Shown: positions 59,081 to 64,000 of the stretch, one piece after another | How the letters are laid out: each line of letters opens with the position of its first letter | How positions within the stretch are numbered: the first letter of the stretch is position 1 | Source: Platycnemis pennipes | Taxonomy: Eukaryota; Arthropoda; Insecta; Odonata; Platycnemididae | Assembly: GCA_933228895.1 (NCBI GenBank) | Contig: OW121855.1 | Coordinates: 41,864,698-41,928,697, forward strand | Length of the DNA: 64,000 nucleotides | Direction: 5' to 3' | The notes under the pieces: model-generated | Database searches by the model: none | What the model was told of the DNA's origin: nothing | Seen by the model: only the letters and a program-made list of their open reading frames with translations | Program-made: the position numbers and the translations under genes

Positions 59081-59650
59081 GTGGGTGACGGTGGCGCTTC
59101 GAGCGCTCCGGCCGACCCGAAGAAGACGCCCCTCGCAGACCGAGTTTCCCTCCGAGGCGGGACGCTGAAAGCGCAAGGGGCGTGCAGCTCACCTGCAGCG
59201 GCCGGGCCGACCCTCGCGCCGCGGCAAAGGCGGACGGAGGGACAAGACCGCCGGGAGCGCCCGCCACGACACCTGCATGCGGCACGGGGCGCCCTTCCCG
59301 GGTCCTCGTCTCCCGCGAGCCCTTATAAGGGGAGCCAGGCCGTGGGGCTAAATTAAGCCGGCAAGGGGGGCGCGAGGATTTTGAAGGCTGGAAGGGGATG
59401 GGGGGGTGGGATAGTGAGGGGGAAGGGGGTTTGGTCGGTTTGGAGGGGGCGGAGGGAGGAGTTAGGCAGGATCCTCATTCCGCCGTACCTCACGGGGCAT
59501 TTCGCGCAGAGACGGGGGACGAAGTGTGAAGCGAGTGAGAGACGGGCGCGCCATCAGGGGCGGCTCGGGTCAGGGCCGTGGCGGAGACGTGGTGGGGGGC
59601 AGAAGGATGCACTGGTGGCTGGAACCATGGGGCAGAGGATGCAAATGCAA
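59081..59650. promoter_or_regulatory. GC- and CpG-rich island with CArG-type palindrome
   Basis: About 570 bp of GC-rich, CpG-dense sequence stands out from the AT-rich surroundings. CCTTATAAGG at 59321-59330 is a perfect CC(A/T)6GG CArG (SRF) match and could also serve as a TATA-like box on either strand. Open frames here (59081-59356 plus, 58902-59285 minus) are low-complexity products of the GC content and match nothing. It may be a promoter and untranslated exon of an unseen gene. Confidence 0.4.
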
Positions 59651-60289
59651 CTTTGTGAGTCAACACGGGGCACGGGGTGATGAATCTTCCGGATTTTGTA
59701 ACTTGGACGAAATGCGACGACTCTTGGTGGAACAAAGACATGATAGATGACATACTTAGTACTACTCTACACAAATTGTTTCATTAGAGTGGAATAGTGA
59801 TAAGTATATTTATTTTACTGATTTGGACACACCCTGATTTCACAAGACTGCTTTAACCACGCCATCTTCCCAATTAGATCCCTAATAATTTCCTGAAGAA
59901 AGACTCTGCTCGATATTTTAGCCTTTGAAAGCGAAACGGAATGATTGACAGCTAAATGCAATGACATAAGGCACCAAAAGTGTTTGTAGTACGACTTGGA
60001 AAGGGTTAAAATGATTAGGGTGAAAGAATGTTGAAATTAGTGGCCGTGCGTAATAGGAGCTCGAAATGTCAAAGTTCTTGAGTTTATTTGTAAAAGAAAT
60101 CAAGAAACCTACACCAGAGGCTGGCTTCAAAACCGCACCTTTGGTTTGCGATGCCAACGACCAACAAAAACGGTAGAGAAACGACAGCCCGAACAAAAGA
60201 CGTTAAAGCAGTCCACTGCTAAAGTTCCGTCTAACTGATTGACCTCCGTTGAATTCAGTGCGAAATTCAATTTGGAACCGAGACTCCGC
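59651..60289. other. No recognisable feature
   Basis: No gene or repeat boundary recognised; sequence returns to AT-rich. Confidence 0.35.
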
Positions 60290-60370
60290 TGTCAAGTCTC
60301 TCACTGACGGGATTTGAACTTGGACCTTCAGGTTGGGAAGCCAGTTCTCTTACCACCACGCCACCCCTAT
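60290..60370 (-). repeat. tRNA-related SINE head
   Basis: On the minus strand, TGGCGTGGTGGTA (A-box region, 60351-60363) and AGTTCAAATCCC (B box, 60309-60320) are spaced about 30 bp apart. A G-rich tRNA-like start precedes them. The acceptor stem does not close by eye. Confidence 0.6.
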
Positions 60371-60389
60371 CCACCAGAAATCAACTGAA

Positions 60390-60650
60390 TGAGGGTAGGA
60401 AGTTTTCAGGAGAAGGAGGAAGAGTGGAGAGAAACAGGCGTCGGCATTATCCTGCTTTCAACGAAAAGTGCGAAGGGGACCACGGCTTAACATCCCATTC
60501 AACGGGAGGAGTACTGTGCACGAAGTGGTCTTCTCAAATTACCAATGTGGGGACCGGCATACCGATGAAACAGCTTTGCCTCTGTCTGGATACGAACCCG
60601 GGCCCTCGGGAAGGGAAGCCAGTGCTCTCAAACACAGCATCAACCCAACA
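60390..60650 (-). repeat. tRNA-related SINE, same family as 57340-57605
   Basis: B-box-like GGGTTCGTATCC (complement of 60588-60599). The body contains GGAGGAAGAGTGGAGAGAAA, shared with the other copy. Confidence 0.55.
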
Positions 60651-60709
60651 AGACAAAAACTACATAAGTAAGGATATAAAGGCAAGATATATACGAAATG
60701 AACGATGAA

Positions 60710-62592
60710 TGAAGATAAATCACCTTCTTAGGCCTATTTATCAAAACTATACGTTCAATGAAAAAATCATCGGGGAAAAGTTTGCAAATGGTCAGTACTT
60801 TAAAAATATTTCTAGTAGAGATCTTGAAATAATAACACAGTCTAGAAAATGACCTAAGACATTGAAAATTGGACAATTCGAATTAAGAAAGATGTAGAAT
60901 TGGTGTTCACTTACTGTTTCTAACGAATATATGTCAGTTGAGAGGATCAGGGTATCCGGCGAAATTTAATTTCTTTTTTCCCTGAAATTTTCTGATTATC
61001 CAAACAAAATATTGCATTTTTCCAGTCTTAATGCACTTCATTCCTAAAACATTTTGATCATATTTCCTACCAAATCAGCATATTTTGTCAATATGCAAAA
61101 CAAAAATTATGAAGGCTTTTTGAATTGCATAAAATTTGAAAAAAGTAAATGACAAGTTTTATTTCAAAAAAAATAATGAAATTGTGAGTTAGAACAAGAT
61201 ATAATAAAACTCTTGCGAAGGACTCAGCCAATAAAATATAGGCAAGTAGAATTTGAATAGAGGACTGCTTTCACTGCTCTTCGCCACCAAAGATCATCTC
61301 CGACAACGCTGATGACAACGAACTATTGTCCACGGGCCACCAGATGGTAGACACGTTGGTCGCATGCACACTAGGGCTCAGTAACATGGTCTGGGGCTAC
61401 ACGGAATTTCAACATATTCAGCGGCTTCGGCGGCTAGGATACACAGATTCATTTCATCCCGCAAGCTTAAAATACCTATAATTAATATAAGAAATACCCA
61501 CCCGTATAACTCGCGGCAAATTTTGGTAACTCCTTAAGCACTAGCTTGCCATCTAAATTCGCACACTTCTTTTAAAGTCGCTCTCTTTTCTGAACTGTTC
61601 TGATCATAACCATGAATACCCTTGGCGAACATAAACTTCATTCACGGAACAGGGGATTTCCATATAACTCGCTAAAAAGTGGAAAGCAGAGAGCAGAGAA
61701 GAGAATGCAACAAGAAACAAGCTAACTCAAAAGTCGCCACGATATTATCCATTATGGCCAAGCCAAAAATGTATAACATATAACATGTATATAAAAAAGT
61801 GGCGTACCCACACACGGGTAACTTGTAAACGGGCCCGCCGAGTTACTAGTTCGGCCACAATTGGCATGCGACGCAAAAAGAGGAAGCATAGTACGAAAAA
61901 ACACCATGCCTTCCCTACCAGCATATCGATATTGTAATAAATACATAAATATGAAGAAAACCAAAAAAATATAAATACGTATGTAATCCTCTTCAGTAGC
62001 TTTGGGCGCCGATAATACGTCATTTCACCATGTTATTCGTTACACATATGAAGTGACTGGGTAGAGAAGGAATTGGCTGGCGATAGGAAATAAGAATAGG
62101 TAGAACCAACACCGGAGAAAAAAGCTAAATTCACAGGTAAGATGCCGGTCGACTTACGCAACTTTGGCAACATCACCAGGATGTGTCGAGGACCGATCAA
62201 GCGTGCACTAGTGGAATAGCGAGGACCATCGGCTTGTGAAAAAAAATTGTGAATGAATCGAAGAAACGAAAGCGAAAATAAAACATTTCATGGAGAACGA
62301 ATTCTTTCAAATGAAAGCAAATTAATCCATGCTTAAAGTGTGCACGGAGTTGTTTTAACGAGTGGAAAAAATTATTTTTGATTTGACAAACTGCTGACGT
62401 GGATCTCCGTCCCTCTAATTAACCACACACCCTTCATGGCGCAAATTCTGTCGCAAGCAGTAGGTCGCCTGCCCTGAATGACACATAGCGCTGATACCCA
62501 AAGGTTATGTGTGAGCGGAGGAAATGTTTTCAGGTGTGATACGGTGGGAGCCCTGCAGATGACAGTGTCGAAACCTGGGTCATCGGAATAAA
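60710..62592. other. No recognisable feature
   Basis: Moderate CpG near 61260-61500. No exon of ST13 or any other gene was recognised on either strand. Confidence 0.35.
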
Positions 62593-63124
62593 AAGGGGTC
62601 GTTTAACATATTTTTTTATTGCCGAATCTGATAGAGTTTGTAAAATAAAAAGACCCATATTTTTCCGTTTTTTTGATCCGTCAATTATTTATCGAGTTAT
62701 CAGCGGCGAAAAACTGATGTTTCGCTGACTTTCGGAAAAGTGGGCGTGGTGCCACCTCTGACGTATATCGACTTCGTCCAATCACAACTGAGCCCGAGAA
62801 GCTACTTTGCCTTATCGCAATGGGGGGGCACAGATGACTCAGCCAATAGGAGCAGTTGCGACAGCATCTGTACGAGCAGACCTTCTGAGAACCCCCCTCC
62901 ACTCCCTTCCTGGAAAAGCAGTCAAGGACGGGAGGAAAATGACGTCAATGTTATCAAAGCAGATTTTTCCGGTGGGCGTCACCTTTTGCTAATTTAAATT
63001 TTTGATTTATGAGTGAATGGTTGCGGTTAGAAGATTAATTTTTTCACTAAAATTCTTTTTTCGTTTCCATCTAACGATTTCGTTTACAAAATTGCGATTT
63101 CGGTTCCGAGTAAACGCCTCCATT
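62593..63124 (+). repeat. MITE family member (copy A)
   Basis: 532 bp with ends GGGGTCGTTTAAC and GAGTAAACGCCTCCATT, imperfect inverted repeats of AATGRGGNCGTTTA. It aligns end to end with the reversed 26843-27376 copy. Confidence 0.85.
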
Positions 63125-64000
63125 CTTGCGGAGTTCACTAAGCTATTTTCATTTTCCATTCTGTGTGAGATTTATTCATCTGGTGACCCAAAGTCCTAAC
63201 TTCGCCTCAAACTAGAGTGAAAGGCTTTTTGAAGCTTAGTTCCTGTTAAAATATATAAGAATTAGAACATCTAATTTTCTTAATCAGAGCAAGAACGACC
63301 ACGAGATATAATGGATGCCGTGAACGCTTTATCTCATCTGTGTTTTAAAAACTTGTAAGTAATGGATAACAATGGAAGAGAAGAGGAACCCATTGACCGA
63401 GGAACTAGGTATTAGTCTGCTCTCTACGAAAGGGGCCGAGGAGACGGACGGAGTACTGAATATCAATGATCTCCACAAAGTATTCAACAGTAGGGGCCTG
63501 TTTGCCAATGAAAAATATCTGCCCTCTGCCGGGATTCGAAGCTGAATCGAGTCTTCAGTCATGGGTGTTTTCAAGTCTGTTTCCGCACTAATAGGCGCTT
63601 CAGACCGGGAGGAAAGGTATAAGGATAGGAAGGGATGGGGATAGGATAAGGTCCGAAGCCCGAGTCTTCAGGCTTTGATGAAAAACTGTTTTTCAACACT
63701 GACCGAGGAGTAAGTTTCGCAGATATTCCTACGTAAGCTATAATGAAAATAACTACTACTGCTCGAGCAAATGATTTGCTCACATAGCGCAACAAAAAAT
63801 TTAAAAAATCTTCAACTTTCTAACGCCTATTTATAAAAGGGAGAAAGTGGACAGAGTGAAAAATTGCTACGCCAGTCAGAGCACATTCTCGACTGCTGCG
63901 CCCTCTTGTGGAAAAATAGTAAAATGGAAACTTTGTTATAAAATATGCGGGGATGCCAAGCCATCTATTCCACACTGCTTTCTCCGTCTTCCACGAACTA
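63125..64000. other. Probable SINE, otherwise featureless
   Basis: A B-box-like GCTTCGAATCCC (complement of 63531-63542) with upstream CTGGTATTAG-type text suggests one more minus-strand SINE around 63360-63600. No gene was recognised to the window end. Confidence 0.3.

Noticed and set aside
59081..59680. Long open frames on both strands in the GC-rich island
   Set aside because: GC-rich DNA lacks stop codons by composition; the products are Pro/Ala/Arg/Gly-rich low-complexity sequence.
62150..62210. Minus-strand ATG giving MLPKLR followed by a GTAAGT donor, resembling a short first coding exon of a ribosomal-protein gene
   Set aside because: Six codons are too few, no matching second exon was found downstream on that strand, and no pyrimidine-tract start is evident.
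1..64000. CRISPR arrays, bacterial operons, origins
   Set aside because: The window is eukaryotic; no spaced identical repeats of CRISPR type, Shine-Dalgarno-led operons or origin motifs were seen.

Overview
The window looks like a piece of a large, AT-rich, repeat-dense animal genome, most probably an arthropod and perhaps an insect. The order cannot be told. The reasons are spliced genes with consensus GT/AG introns, an arthropod-style TATA plus TCAGTT initiator in front of one transposase, and a repeat mix of RTE-like, Penelope-like, Copia, hAT and piggyBac elements. Nothing is bacterial, viral or plasmid-like.

Only two host genes can be supported. The first, on the plus strand, is a complete TXNL4A/Dim1 gene (U5 snRNP 15-kDa protein, 142 residues). 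It has three coding exons at 35065-35142, 35224-35360 and 45338-45551. Intron 1 is 81 bp; intron 2 is about 10 kb and full of transposons. The second, on the minus strand, is the 3' end of ST13/HIP (Hsc70-interacting protein). Its last two coding exons are at 54940-55137 and 51056-51313; the upstream TPR exons were not found and probably lie beyond 64000. The two genes converge, with about 5 kb of repeats between their ends.

The rest is transposon archaeology. 0.6-3 kb: decayed non-LTR retrotransposon (minus). 3.7-5.9 kb: direct duplication, then a decayed Ty1/Copia element to 7.6 kb. 7.7-12.0 kb: a 4.3-kb hAT-like non-autonomous element holding a 2.3-kb giant inverted repeat. 12.8-13.9 kb: hAT transposase remnant. 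13.9-17 kb: Penelope-like tail and an RTE-like element interrupted by a solo LTR. 17.2-21.1 kb: a DNA transposon with long terminal inverted repeats whose transposase sits behind a dense heat-shock-element array, TATA box and initiator. 21.7-24.8 kb: piggyBac element. 26.8-33 kb: a MITE, two non-LTR reverse-transcriptase fragments and a Penelope-like GIY-YIG fragment. 36.8-44 kb, inside the TXNL4A intron: a hAT derivative with perfect 8-bp target duplications, a second RTE-like copy, a second copy of the hAT-like composite and a piggyBac MITE. 47-50.7 kb: another hAT transposase and a MITE copy. 53-54.2 kb: piggyBac remnant. 55.4-57 kb: Penelope-like and RTE fragments. 57.3-63.6 kb: several tRNA-related SINEs, a GC-rich island at 59.1-59.65 kb, and a third MITE copy.

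The best candidate for something undescribed is the 17.2-21.1 kb transposon, because its promoter is built like that of a heat-shock gene. The paralogous copies in the window also give natural empty sites, which date and define two insertions (the solo LTR and the giant inverted repeat). Most coding regions are broken by stops and frameshifts; apart from the two host genes I expect no functional protein.
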